Below are positions 47,136-56,216 of a stretch of 64,000 bases of DNA, piece after piece. The notes under the pieces are model-generated. The model was not told the origin of the DNA. It searched no databases and was given only the letters and a program-made list of their open reading frames with translations. A program made the translations under genes and the position numbers. Every line of letters begins with the position of its first letter. Positions within the stretch are counted from its first letter, which is position 1. The DNA is taken from the NCBI RefSeq assembly GCF_000829465.1, contig NZ_JXAL01000023.1, forward strand, positions 86,386 to 150,385, written 5' to 3'. Source of the stretch: Cohnella kolymensis (GTDB taxonomy: Bacteria; Bacillota; Bacilli; Paenibacillales; Paenibacillaceae).

Positions 47136-47148
47136 GCTGCGGGTTTTT
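47118..47148 (+). terminator. Rho-independent terminator ending the fla/che operon
   Basis: A perfect 9-bp stem ACCCGCAGC (47118-47126) / GCTGCGGGT (47136-47144) followed by TTTTT. The stop codon of the last gene (47133-47135) lies in the loop. It is the first T-tract terminator seen since codY, about 31 kb upstream. Confidence 0.92.
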
Positions 47149-47263
47149 ATTGCGCCAAAAGCAACCGAACTTCCATTTGGCAGGTAAAATAGAGAAACTC
47201 AGTTCCTTTAATTTCGCTGACAAAAGTCTAACTGCCTGCTGACAGGTGAAATCGCCTGAAACA

Positions 47264-47292
47264 TTGCGCCTGGGTTGCCAATGTGGTATATT
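47264..47292 (+). promoter_or_regulatory. Extended -10 promoter for rpsB-tsf
   Basis: TTGCGC (47264-47269), a 17-bp spacer, then TATATT (47287-47292) with an upstream TG at 47284-47285. It leaves a leader of ~115 nt before rpsB. Confidence 0.72.
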
Positions 47293-47413
47293 ATCTTTCG
47301 GTGTAAAAAAACACACGCTTTTCAATTTCGTCAACGGTGCTCTGTAAGGAGTTTTGGCGAAAGATGCGAGAAGCGGCGGAGATTCACCAAAAACCATTAG
47401 GAGGAACACGAAC

Positions 47414-48112
47414 ATGGCAGTCATTTCCATGAAGCAACTGCTTGAGGCAGGGGTACATTTCGGTCACCAGACACGTCGTTGGAACCCGAAAATGGATAAG
47501 TACATCTTTACCGAGCGTAACGGGATCTACATTATCGACCTGCAGAAGACGGTTAAGAAAGTCGACGAGGCTTACAACTTCGTTCGCCAGCTCGGAGAGC
47601 AAGGCGGTACGATGCTGTTCGTCGGCACGAAGAAACAAGCTCAAGATTCCGTTAAAGAGGAAGCTGAGCGCAGCGGCATGTACTACATCAACCAACGTTG
47701 GTTGGGTGGTACGCTGACTAACTTCTCCACGATCCAAAAGCGGACCGATCGTCTGCATCAGTTGGAGAAATGGGAACAAGACGGCACTTTCGAAGTGCTG
47801 CCTAAGAAAGAAGTTATCATTCTCCGCAAAGAGAAAGATCGCCTCGAGAAATTCCTCGGCGGCATTAAAAATATGCGTAAATTGCCGGACGCGTTGTTCA
47901 TCATCGATCCGCGCAAAGAACGTATCGCGGTTGCAGAAGCCCGCAAGCTGGGCATTCCGATCGTCGGTATCGTTGATACGAACTGTGATCCGGATGAAAT
48001 CGATTACGTTATCCCTGGTAACGACGATGCGATCCGTGCCGTTAAGCTGTTGACAGCTAAGATGGCAGACGCAATCGTAGAATCCCGCCAAGGCGAAGAG
48101 ACAACGGCTTAA
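47414..48112 (+). CDS. rpsB: 30S ribosomal protein S2
   Basis: A 232-residue S2. It starts [20 protein letters not shown] and carries [16 protein letters not shown] and [11 protein letters not shown], with the C-terminal [13 protein letters not shown] block. ATG 47414 follows TAGGAGGAA. The frame is open 20 codons upstream but without a better site. It forms the usual pair with tsf. Confidence 0.99.
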   Translation: MAVISMKQLLEAGVHFGHQTRRWNPKMDKYIFTERNGIYIIDLQKTVKKVDEAYNFVRQLGEQGGTMLFVGTKKQAQDSVKEEAERSGMYYINQRWLGGTLTNFSTIQKRTDRLHQLEKWEQDGTFEVLPKKEVIILRKEKDRLEKFLGGIKNMRKLPDALFIIDPRKERIAVAEARKLGIPIVGIVDTNCDPDEIDYVIPGNDDAIRAVKLLTAKMADAIVESRQGEETTA

Positions 48113-48140
48113 TTGCCGATGCATAAGCAATAACACAAAC

Positions 48141-48181
48141 AAAGGGTGGTCAGAAGAGAACCTTCTCACCGCCCTTTTTTT
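48141..48181 (+). terminator. Terminator/attenuator between rpsB and tsf
   Basis: A 16-bp stem with one wobble and one mismatch (48141-48156 with 48162-48177), a 5-nt loop, and a T7 tail. Because tsf usually shares the rpsB transcript, partial read-through is likely. Confidence 0.88.
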
Positions 48182-48251
48182 GAAAACATAATAATGACCT
48201 CCCAGGGCTGGAAGAAGCCGCGAGGGAGCATGAATATTAGGAGGAATCCAC

Positions 48252-48902
48252 GTGGCAGTTAATGCAGCAGACGTTAAAGCACTCCGCGAGAGAACCGGAG
48301 CAGGTATGTTGGATTGTAAGAAAGCTTTGGAGGAAGCGGGCGGCGATTTGACGAAAGCCGGAGAGCTTCTCCGTGAGAAAGGCCTCGCCGCGGCAGCTAA
48401 GAAAGGCGACCGCATCGCTACTGAAGGTATCGTTGAATCTTACATCCATGGCGGCGGACGGATCGGCGTTCTCGTTGAAGTGAACTGTGAGACCGACTTC
48501 GTCGGCAAAACCGAACAGTTCCGTACATTCGTCAAGGACATCGCTATGCATATCGCAGCGGCCAACCCGAAATTCCTGAGCCGTGAAGAAGTGTCCCAAG
48601 CCGAGCTTGACAAGGAAAAAGAAATTCTCCGCAACCAAGCGCTTAATGAAGGCAAGCCGGAGAAAATCGTCGACAAAATGGTCGAAGGCCGCATGAACAA
48701 ATACTATGAGGAAAATTGCCTCATGGAGCAAAGCTTTGTCAAAGATCCGGACAAAACCATTACTACGCTCTTGAACGAGAAAATTTCCGCGATCGGCGAA
48801 AAGATTTCCATCCGCCGCTTTGCTCGGTTTGAGCTTGGTGAAGGCTTGGAGAAAAAAGTGGACAACTTCGTCGAAGAGGTTATGGCCCAGGCGAAACTAT
48901 AA
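48252..48902 (+). CDS. tsf: Translation elongation factor Ts
   Basis: A 216-residue EF-Ts, the short Firmicute-type form. The N-terminal UBA-like domain has [24 protein letters not shown]. The conserved core includes EVNCETDFV. It exchanges GDP for GTP on EF-Tu. GTG 48252 follows TAGGAGGAATC. Confidence 0.98.
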   Translation: MAVNAADVKALRERTGAGMLDCKKALEEAGGDLTKAGELLREKGLAAAAKKGDRIATEGIVESYIHGGGRIGVLVEVNCETDFVGKTEQFRTFVKDIAMHIAAANPKFLSREEVSQAELDKEKEILRNQALNEGKPEKIVDKMVEGRMNKYYEENCLMEQSFVKDPDKTITTLLNEKISAIGEKISIRRFARFELGEGLEKKVDNFVEEVMAQAKL

Positions 48903-48908
48903 GCATGA

Positions 48909-49699
<791 letters not shown>

Positions 49700-49700
<1 letters not shown>

Positions 49701-50254
49701 TGCCTCAAGAAATTAAGAAGAGTGCCGAAGAGCGCATGGAGAAAGCATTAACAGCACTGAAGCGCGACTTGTCAACGCTCCGCGCCGGACGCGCATCCGG
49801 AGCTATGCTGGATCGTGTGCAGGCAGATTATTACGGTACTCCGACTCCGGTGAACCAATTAGGCTCCATCAATACGCCGGACTCCCGTACGCTGATCATC
49901 CAGCCCTGGGATAAGTCGGCCTTGGCTGCAATCGAAAAGGCGATTCTGAAATCCGATCTTGGTTTGACGCCGGCGAACGACGGATCGATCATCCGCATCA
50001 ATATCCCGCCGCTGACGGAAGAGCGCCGCGCCGACTTGGCCAAATCGACAAAGAAGTTCGGCGAAGACGCGAAAGTGGCCATCCGCAACATCCGAAGAGA
50101 CGCGAATGACGACATCAAGAAAAAAGAAAAAGGCGAAATTTCCGAAGACGAATCGCGCCGTCACCAAGAGGACGTTCAGAAAATGACGGATCGCTATGTA
50201 TCCGAAGTAGACAAAATTCTGGCCGCAAAAGAAAAAGAAATCATGGAAGTTTAA
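49700..50254 (+). CDS. frr: Ribosome recycling factor
   Basis: A 184-residue RRF with the three-helix bundle motifs [28 protein letters not shown] and [18 protein letters not shown]. With EF-G it splits post-termination ribosomes. It is coupled to pyrH through TAATG. Confidence 0.98.
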
Positions 50255-50400
50255 TTGAATTTTGCACGGCCCCTCCGACAGGTGGGGTTTATTCTCTTTC
50301 GTTTTGGATGCAAGATGCTGACGACCGACCGCGAACGCTCGCGCCGCTATATCGGTCTGGCGGATGTGACGAGCTTCGCTCGCACTTAGGGGGAAGACAC

Positions 50401-51207
50401 ATGAGTAACCGTTTCGTCGGCAGGTGGCTCCGTAAGCTGGGTTTCGGGGTTTCCACATCAAAAAGCCACGAAAGTACGCCGGCAGAGACAGAGAGTGAAC
50501 CGGCGGAGGACAATATTCCTGAGCACGTGGCGATTATTATGGACGGGAACGGACGTTGGGCCAAGGAACGGGGCCTGCCCCGAATCGCGGGCCATCACAA
50601 CGGAATGAAAACGGTCAAACGGATTACGAAAGCCGCCGATCGGATCGGTGTCAAGGTTTTGACCTTATATGCTTTTTCCACGGAAAATTGGAAACGGCCT
50701 AAAGCGGAAGTTGAATTCCTGATGAAGCTGCCGCAGGAATTTTTGTCGTTGGAGCTGGACGAGCTCGTCGAGAACAACGTCCAAGTGAGAATGATGGGCC
50801 GGCTCGACTTGCTGCCAAGCCATACATTGACCGCAGTCGAGGAGGCGGTGCGCCGCACCGAGAATAATAGCGGTCTGATTCTTAACTTCGCGCTGAATTA
50901 CGGAAGCAGGATCGAGATGGTAGATGCGGCCAAGGAGCTGGCCAGGCAAGCGGCGGCCGGCAAGCTGAATCCGGAGGATATCGAGGAAGAAGACTTCAAC
51001 CGCTGCCTGCTCTCCGCGGGTTTGCCGGATCCGGACCTCTTGATCCGCACAAGCGGCGAGCTGCGTTTGAGCAATTTCATGCTCTGGCAGCTGGCTTACA
51101 GTGAATTCTGGTTTACCGACGTTTATTGGCCGGAGTTCACCGAACAACATTTATTCGACGCCATCCGTGAATATCAGCGGCGTGCGCGCCGGTACGGAGG
51201 GCTGTGA
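50401..51207 (+). CDS. uppS: Undecaprenyl diphosphate synthase (isoprenyl transferase)
   Basis: A 268-residue cis-prenyltransferase. The catalytic Asp lies in IIMDGNGRWAKERGL near residue 45. The C-terminal RTSGELRLSNFMLWQLAY and FWPEF-like block (YWPEF) are present. A charged ~38-residue N-terminal extension precedes the domain. It makes the C55 lipid carrier for the cell wall. ATG 50401 follows TAGGGGGAAG. The frame is open upstream, but the extra residues look unlike the family. Confidence 0.97.
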   Translation: MSNRFVGRWLRKLGFGVSTSKSHESTPAETESEPAEDNIPEHVAIIMDGNGRWAKERGLPRIAGHHNGMKTVKRITKAADRIGVKVLTLYAFSTENWKRPKAEVEFLMKLPQEFLSLELDELVENNVQVRMMGRLDLLPSHTLTAVEEAVRRTENNSGLILNFALNYGSRIEMVDAAKELARQAAAGKLNPEDIEEEDFNRCLLSAGLPDPDLLIRTSGELRLSNFMLWQLAYSEFWFTDVYWPEFTEQHLFDAIREYQRRARRYGGL

Positions 51208-51211
51208 CGAC

Positions 51212-52009
51212 ATGAGACAGCGGTTAATTACCGGGATCGCAGCCGGTGCCGTGTTTCTCGGTTTCCTGGTTGCCGGAGGCTGGTGGTACAGCGGTCTGCT
51301 TGTGCTGTTAGCCATTATCGGCTATTGGGAATTCGTGAGACTCAACGGACAACAATGGACACGCTGGGATGTGCTGCTCGCTTTTGCGGCGCTCGTATTG
51401 ATCACGCTGCCTAAGCTCCCGTTTGGCTGGGACATTCCGTCGTTGCTGGCCGTGTGCTGGCTGTTGATGTTTGCGCTGCTTGCGTCAACGGTGTTCAGTA
51501 AAAACCGGATTCAACTGGAGCACGCGGCCGTGCTGTTTTTGGGAGTCGTATATGTAGGCATAGGTTTTCGCTATATGGCGATTACTCGTGATCTGGAGCA
51601 CGGAATCTTCTGGGCGGCTTTGTTATTCGCATGCATTTGGGCATCGGATGCCGGTGCTTATTTCGTGGGCAAGGCGATCGGCAGAACCAAATTATGGCCG
51701 GCCATCAGCCCTAACAAAACAGTCGAAGGAGCCGTCGGAGGCCTCGTTATATCCATCGTTACAGCGCTTATCTTCGCTTACTGCCGGCCGGACTCGCTCG
51801 GCTGGCTGCAAGCCGCCGCGATCGGTTTGGCTGCAGCGGCAGCAGGCCAGCTCGGCGATTTGATACAGTCCGCTTACAAAAGGTTTCGCGATGTGAAGGA
51901 TTCAGGCGATTTGCTGCCCGGGCATGGCGGAGTGCTGGATCGCACCGACAGCTGGCTGATCGTATTTCCATTGGTCCATATGCTTGGACTTTTGACGACA
52001 GCTGGTTGA
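51212..52009 (+). CDS. cdsA: Phosphatidate cytidylyltransferase
   Basis: A 265-residue polytopic membrane enzyme with about seven helices. The CDS signature lies near the C terminus (SAYKRFRDVKDSGDLLPGHG, then GVLDRTDS), and SPNKTVEGAVGGL lies in the middle. It makes CDP-diacylglycerol for phospholipids. ATG 51212 is 4 bp after uppS, with CGGAGGG inside uppS. Confidence 0.97.
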   Translation: MRQRLITGIAAGAVFLGFLVAGGWWYSGLLVLLAIIGYWEFVRLNGQQWTRWDVLLAFAALVLITLPKLPFGWDIPSLLAVCWLLMFALLASTVFSKNRIQLEHAAVLFLGVVYVGIGFRYMAITRDLEHGIFWAALLFACIWASDAGAYFVGKAIGRTKLWPAISPNKTVEGAVGGLVISIVTALIFAYCRPDSLGWLQAAAIGLAAAAAGQLGDLIQSAYKRFRDVKDSGDLLPGHGGVLDRTDSWLIVFPLVHMLGLLTTAG

Positions 52010-52048
52010 TCGGCAGTTACATATAGCATAAAGATCGGAGGGTCGCCC

Positions 52049-53188
52049 ATGAAAAAAGTTGCTGTGCTTGGAAGTACCGGGTCGATCGGCACGCAAACGC
52101 TGGATGTCATTTCACGCGACCCCGAGGCTTATGAAGTCGTCGGCTTGGCGGCGGGGTCTAACGTGGACAGGCTGCTTCAGCAAATACATGATTTTCGTCC
52201 CAAGCGTGTTTCAGTCGGTACCAAGCAGTTGGCGGACCAGCTTCAATCCCAAGTGCCGGCCGGTGTGCGCGTCGGTTATGGGGAGGAAGGCTTGGTGCAA
52301 GTCGCAGCCGGTTCCGGCGCCGACTATGTCGTCTGCGCTCTGATCGGCAGCATGGGACTCACTTCTACACTCGCCGCCATTGAAGCGGGAGCGGATATCG
52401 GCCTCGCAAACAAAGAAACACTCGTATCAGCCGGCCACATCGTCATGCAGCGAGCCAAGGATAAAGGAATTTCGCTGCTGCCGGTAGACAGTGAGCACTC
52501 TGCTATTTTCCAATGTTTAAACGGTGAAGACCGCAAGTCGGTTAAAAGGCTGGTGCTCACCGCATCAGGCGGAAGTTTCCGCGACCGCTCGCGCAATGAG
52601 CTGCGGGATGTGACGGTAGAAGATGCGCTCAAGCATCCGAACTGGAGCATGGGCGCCAAAATTACGATCGACTCGGCTACAATGGTGAACAAAGGTCTTG
52701 AAGTGATCGAAGCGCATTGGTTATTCGGCTTGCCGTACGATCGGATCGATGTCGTCATTCATCCGGAGAGCATTGTTCACTCCATGGTCGAATTCGCAGA
52801 TACAAGCGTCATGGCGCAGCTCGGCAACCCGGACATGCGGGTCCCGATCCAGTACGCCCTGACGTATCCGGAACGCCGGGTTTCCCCGGCTTCGCCGCTT
52901 GATCTGCTCTCCAGAGGTACGCTCAATTTCCGCGCGATGGACTTCGATCGTTACCCGGCCCTGCGGCTCGCCTATGAAGCGGGCAGAAGCGGCGGGACGG
53001 CGACCACAGTATACAACGCTGCGAATGAAGTGGCAGTCGCCCGATTTTTGCGGGGGGACATTCCCTTTTTGGCGATAGAACAAATCATTGAAAAAGTTTT
53101 GAACCGACATACAGCTTCCGCATTCCCGGATCTCGGCCTTATTCATGAAACGGACCAATGGGCGAGGCGGGAGGCGGCATCGTTGTAA
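52049..53188 (+). CDS. dxr: 1-deoxy-D-xylulose-5-phosphate reductoisomerase
   Basis: A 379-residue DXR. The NADPH-binding LGSTGSIGTQTLDV is at ~6-19, with LANKETLVSAG, metal/substrate residues in PVDSEHSAIFQCL, and HPNWSMGAKITIDSATMVNKG. It carries out the second step of the MEP pathway that feeds UppS. GGAGGGT precedes ATG 52049. Confidence 0.98.
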   Translation: MKKVAVLGSTGSIGTQTLDVISRDPEAYEVVGLAAGSNVDRLLQQIHDFRPKRVSVGTKQLADQLQSQVPAGVRVGYGEEGLVQVAAGSGADYVVCALIGSMGLTSTLAAIEAGADIGLANKETLVSAGHIVMQRAKDKGISLLPVDSEHSAIFQCLNGEDRKSVKRLVLTASGGSFRDRSRNELRDVTVEDALKHPNWSMGAKITIDSATMVNKGLEVIEAHWLFGLPYDRIDVVIHPESIVHSMVEFADTSVMAQLGNPDMRVPIQYALTYPERRVSPASPLDLLSRGTLNFRAMDFDRYPALRLAYEAGRSGGTATTVYNAANEVAVARFLRGDIPFLAIEQIIEKVLNRHTASAFPDLGLIHETDQWARREAASL

Positions 53189-53210
53189 TTAAGCGCAGCC
53201 CTGTATTCTC

Positions 53211-53240
53211 TTGTAACGGCTCGGAGAATAATGTTAATCT
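53211..53240 (+). promoter_or_regulatory. Possible promoter upstream of rseP
   Basis: TTGTAA (53211-53216), an 18-bp spacer, then TAATCT (53235-53240) with an extended TG at 53232-53233. It would start transcription ~30 bp before rseP. The boxes are imperfect. Confidence 0.4.
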
Positions 53241-53276
53241 AAGGACAGCCGTTCGCGGTGCAAAGGGGTTGGAATA

Positions 53277-54536
53277 ATGCAAACGATTCAGGTCATTTTA
53301 TTGACCGTGCTTATGTTCTTTTTGCTTGTCTCGCTTCATGAATGGGGACACTTCTATTTCGCCCGCCGGGCAGGAATTCTGGTGCGCGAGTTCGCCATCG
53401 GGTTCGGCCCTAAGCTGTTCTCTATAAAAAGAGGGGAAACCCGTTATACGCTGCGTCTTCTTCCGATCGGCGGATTCGTGCGCATGGCCGGAGAAGATCC
53501 GGAAGTGGTCGAACTTCAACCGGGGCAGACCATTGCCGTTCGCAGCAAGGACGACTTGGTTACCCGAATGTACCTCGATCGTCTGGATGAGCGTGCTCAA
53601 TCGATTCGCGGCGAAGTGAAATCCGTAGATTTGGAAAAAGACTTGCATGTTACACTCGATGTGGATGGAGATATTCAGCGGCTTCCCGTTCATCCGCAAG
53701 CGTTGATCATCGCCCGGGGAAGGGAAACGCAAATCGCGCCGGCGGATCGTCAGTTCGGCAGCAAACCGGTTGGCAAAAGGGCTTTGGCCATCGTGGCCGG
53801 ACCGGTTATGAACTTCATCCTCGCTTTTGTACTGTTCGTGCTATTCATCGTATTGCAAGGTGTGCCGGTTGAAAACTCCTCCAAAGTGTTTATCTCCAAA
53901 GTGGTGGCCGGCAATCCGGCGGCTCAAGCGGGGCTGCAAAAGGGAGACTTGGTGAAATCCGTTAATGGAGAATCCATTGGCGGCGACGTGCAGGTTTTTA
54001 TTGAGAAAATCGGCGCTTCCGCAGGCAAACCGATGAAATGGGTTGTCGAACGCGAAGGCGTGGACGTTCCGATCACGGTTACCCCGACCGCGGAAGGCAA
54101 AGTCGGCATTTATCCGATCGGGGAGATGAGAAACCCGAGCTTTATGGAGACGATGCGTTTTGCCGGCGTCGCAATGGTGGACATGACGGAGCGGATATTC
54201 GAGGGCTTCCGGAAGCTGATTTTCGGCGAGTTCAAGCTTGACGATCTCGGCGGGCCGGTGAAGACCACGCAATTGACGATGGAAATCGCCAGGGAAGGAC
54301 TTCCGCAGCTTACTTATTGGGCAGGGCTGCTCAGTTTGTATCTCGGTATATTTAATCTTCTGCCGATTCCGGCGTTGGACGGAAGCCGTCTTTTGTTCCT
54401 TGGACTGGAAGCGCTCAGGGGACGTCCGATCGATCCGAGCCGTGAAAGTATAGTGCATTTTATCGGGTTTGCCATGCTCATGCTGCTTATGATTGTGGTT
54501 ACCTATAACGATATCGTAGGATTGATCAGCAAATAA
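53277..54536 (+). CDS. rseP: Site-2 intramembrane zinc metalloprotease RseP/RasP
   Basis: A 419-residue membrane protease. The zinc motif HEWGH is at 21-25 in the first helix. A PDZ domain lies at ~205-275 (AGNPAAQAGLQKGDLVKSVN), and the third zinc ligand is in NLLPIPALDG near 360. It cleaves anti-sigma factors and signal-peptide remnants. Its place between dxr and proS is the standard Firmicute order. GGGGTTGGAATA precedes ATG 53277, a weak site. Confidence 0.97.
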   Translation: MQTIQVILLTVLMFFLLVSLHEWGHFYFARRAGILVREFAIGFGPKLFSIKRGETRYTLRLLPIGGFVRMAGEDPEVVELQPGQTIAVRSKDDLVTRMYLDRLDERAQSIRGEVKSVDLEKDLHVTLDVDGDIQRLPVHPQALIIARGRETQIAPADRQFGSKPVGKRALAIVAGPVMNFILAFVLFVLFIVLQGVPVENSSKVFISKVVAGNPAAQAGLQKGDLVKSVNGESIGGDVQVFIEKIGASAGKPMKWVVEREGVDVPITVTPTAEGKVGIYPIGEMRNPSFMETMRFAGVAMVDMTERIFEGFRKLIFGEFKLDDLGGPVKTTQLTMEIAREGLPQLTYWAGLLSLYLGIFNLLPIPALDGSRLLFLGLEALRGRPIDPSRESIVHFIGFAMLMLLMIVVTYNDIVGLISK

Positions 54537-54562
54537 GCCGTTGTTAAGGGTGGAGGAGAATC

Positions 54563-56011
54563 ATGTCGAAGGACAAAGGATTTGTAACGGAAATAACGCC
54601 GCAAAGCGAGGATTTTTCCCGTTGGTATATCGACGTCATCAAAAAAGCCGAGCTTATGGATTACTCGCCGGTTCGCGGCTGTATCGTGTTTCGTCCGGAC
54701 GGTTATGAGCTTTGGGAGAACATGCAGCGGGAATTGGATCAGCGGTTTAAGGATACCGGGCACCGGAACGCCTACTTCCCTTTGTTCATCCCCGAGAGCT
54801 TCTTCCAGAAGGAGAAGGAGCATGTCGAAGGATTTAATCCCGAGCTCCCTTGGGTAACGGAAGCGGCCGGCGAGAAGCTGGAAGAACGGCTCGCCATTCG
54901 TCCGACATCGGAGACGATGTTCGGCCATATGTATGCCAAGTGGATTAACTCTTATCGCGATTTACCGCTGCTCATCAACCAATGGGCGAACGTCGTCCGC
55001 TGGGAGAAAAGAACGCTGCCGTTTTTGCGGACAAGCGAATTTCTATGGCAGGAAGGCCACACTGCGCATGAAGATGAAGCGGATGCCCGCAAAGAAACGA
55101 TGACGATGCTGGATGTATATACGCAGTTCGTGGAGAATGTTCTCGCGATCCCTGTTATTAAAGGGCAAAAAACGCCGTCCGAGAAATTCGCGGGTGCCGT
55201 GGACACTTTCTCCATCGAAGCGATGATGAAAGACGGACGAGCCGTACAAGCGGGTACTTCTCATTATATGGGTACCAACTTCGCCGTCGCGTTTGACATC
55301 AAATATTTGGACCGTGAGAATACACAGCAGTTCTGCCATACGACCTCGTGGGGAGTAAGCACGCGTTTGATCGGTGCGTTGATTATGGTGCACGGCGACG
55401 ACCGTGGACTTGTTATGCCGCCGAAGGTAGCGCCGACGCAAGTCGTGATGATTCCGATCGGCCCGCCGAAAACACGCGAGCAGGTGATCGGCAAGACCGA
55501 CGAGCTTTATGCCCAGCTTAAAGCTGCCGGCATCCGCGTGCGAGTGGACGACCGCGCCGACGTATCGCCGGGCTGGAAGTTTAACGAATACGAGATGAGA
55601 GGCATTCCACTTCGTCTCGAGCTCGGACCTCGCGACTTGGAGAACGGCCAATGCGTACTGGTATCCCGTGTAAGCGGCGAGAAGAAATCCGTAGCATTGG
55701 ACAACCTGGTCGCCGAAGTTCAAGCGTTGCTTGCGCAAATTCACACTGAAATGTACGATCGCGCCCTTGCTTTCCGTGAAGAAAATTTTTACTCAGTAGA
55801 TTCACTGGATGAGTTCAAATCCGCTATGGAAGAGAAACGCGGATTCGCTCTAGCCGGCTGGTGCGGATCAGAGGCGTGCGAGAGCCAAGTGAAGGAAGAA
55901 ACCGGAGCGACCAGCCGGAACATTCCGTTCGAGCCGGCTCAGACGAAGAGCACTTGCCTCGTATGCGGGGACGCCGCTAAACATACAGTGGTATTTGCCA
56001 GAGCCTATTGA
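54563..56011 (+). CDS. proS: Prolyl-tRNA synthetase, short archaeal/eukaryote-like type
   Basis: A 482-residue class II ProRS. Motif 2 lies around RTSEFLWQEGHTAH and motif 3 at GVSTRLIGALIMVHGDDRG. There is no bacterial editing insertion between motifs 2 and 3. The C-terminal domain holds a cysteine set (CGSEACES, CLVCG) and ends in Tyr, as in the archaeal/eukaryotic-like class. B. subtilis at this position has the long (~564) bacterial form. Displacement by the short form is inferred. GGTGGAGGAG precedes ATG 54563. Confidence 0.97.
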   Translation: MSKDKGFVTEITPQSEDFSRWYIDVIKKAELMDYSPVRGCIVFRPDGYELWENMQRELDQRFKDTGHRNAYFPLFIPESFFQKEKEHVEGFNPELPWVTEAAGEKLEERLAIRPTSETMFGHMYAKWINSYRDLPLLINQWANVVRWEKRTLPFLRTSEFLWQEGHTAHEDEADARKETMTMLDVYTQFVENVLAIPVIKGQKTPSEKFAGAVDTFSIEAMMKDGRAVQAGTSHYMGTNFAVAFDIKYLDRENTQQFCHTTSWGVSTRLIGALIMVHGDDRGLVMPPKVAPTQVVMIPIGPPKTREQVIGKTDELYAQLKAAGIRVRVDDRADVSPGWKFNEYEMRGIPLRLELGPRDLENGQCVLVSRVSGEKKSVALDNLVAEVQALLAQIHTEMYDRALAFREENFYSVDSLDEFKSAMEEKRGFALAGWCGSEACESQVKEETGATSRNIPFEPAQTKSTCLVCGDAAKHTVVFARAY

Positions 56012-56017
56012 TTGCAG

Positions 56018-56058
56018 ACTGCCTCTCGCGGGGTTATGCCCCGTCGAGGCAGTTTTTT
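56018..56058 (+). terminator. Rho-independent terminator after proS
   Basis: An 8-bp outer stem ACTGCCTC (56018-56025) / GAGGCAGT (56046-56053) plus an inner CGGGG/CCCCG stem, followed by TTTTTT. Confidence 0.92.
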
Positions 56059-56072
56059 ATTGAACTCTTCTA

Positions 56073-56101
56073 TTGAAGGCAGATAGTTGATGGGGTAAAA
56101 T
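56073..56101 (+). promoter_or_regulatory. Sigma-A type promoter for polC
   Basis: TTGAAG (56073-56078), a 17-bp spacer, then TAAAAT (56096-56101). It lies directly after the proS terminator and ~115 bp before polC. Confidence 0.6.
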
Positions 56102-56216
56102 AATAGACAGCAAGTTTTAATAGCTTCTGATTGAAAAAGGAGCCCGGGTGCAAGCAGCATCTAACCCTTTTTCGCGGAAGCTTTTGTATTTATGGGACAT
56201 GGAGAGGAAAGTGACG

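Noticed and set aside
50255..50300. Terminator after frr
   Set aside because: A CCCCTCC/GGTGGGG stem with a mismatch and no real T tract; too weak to call.
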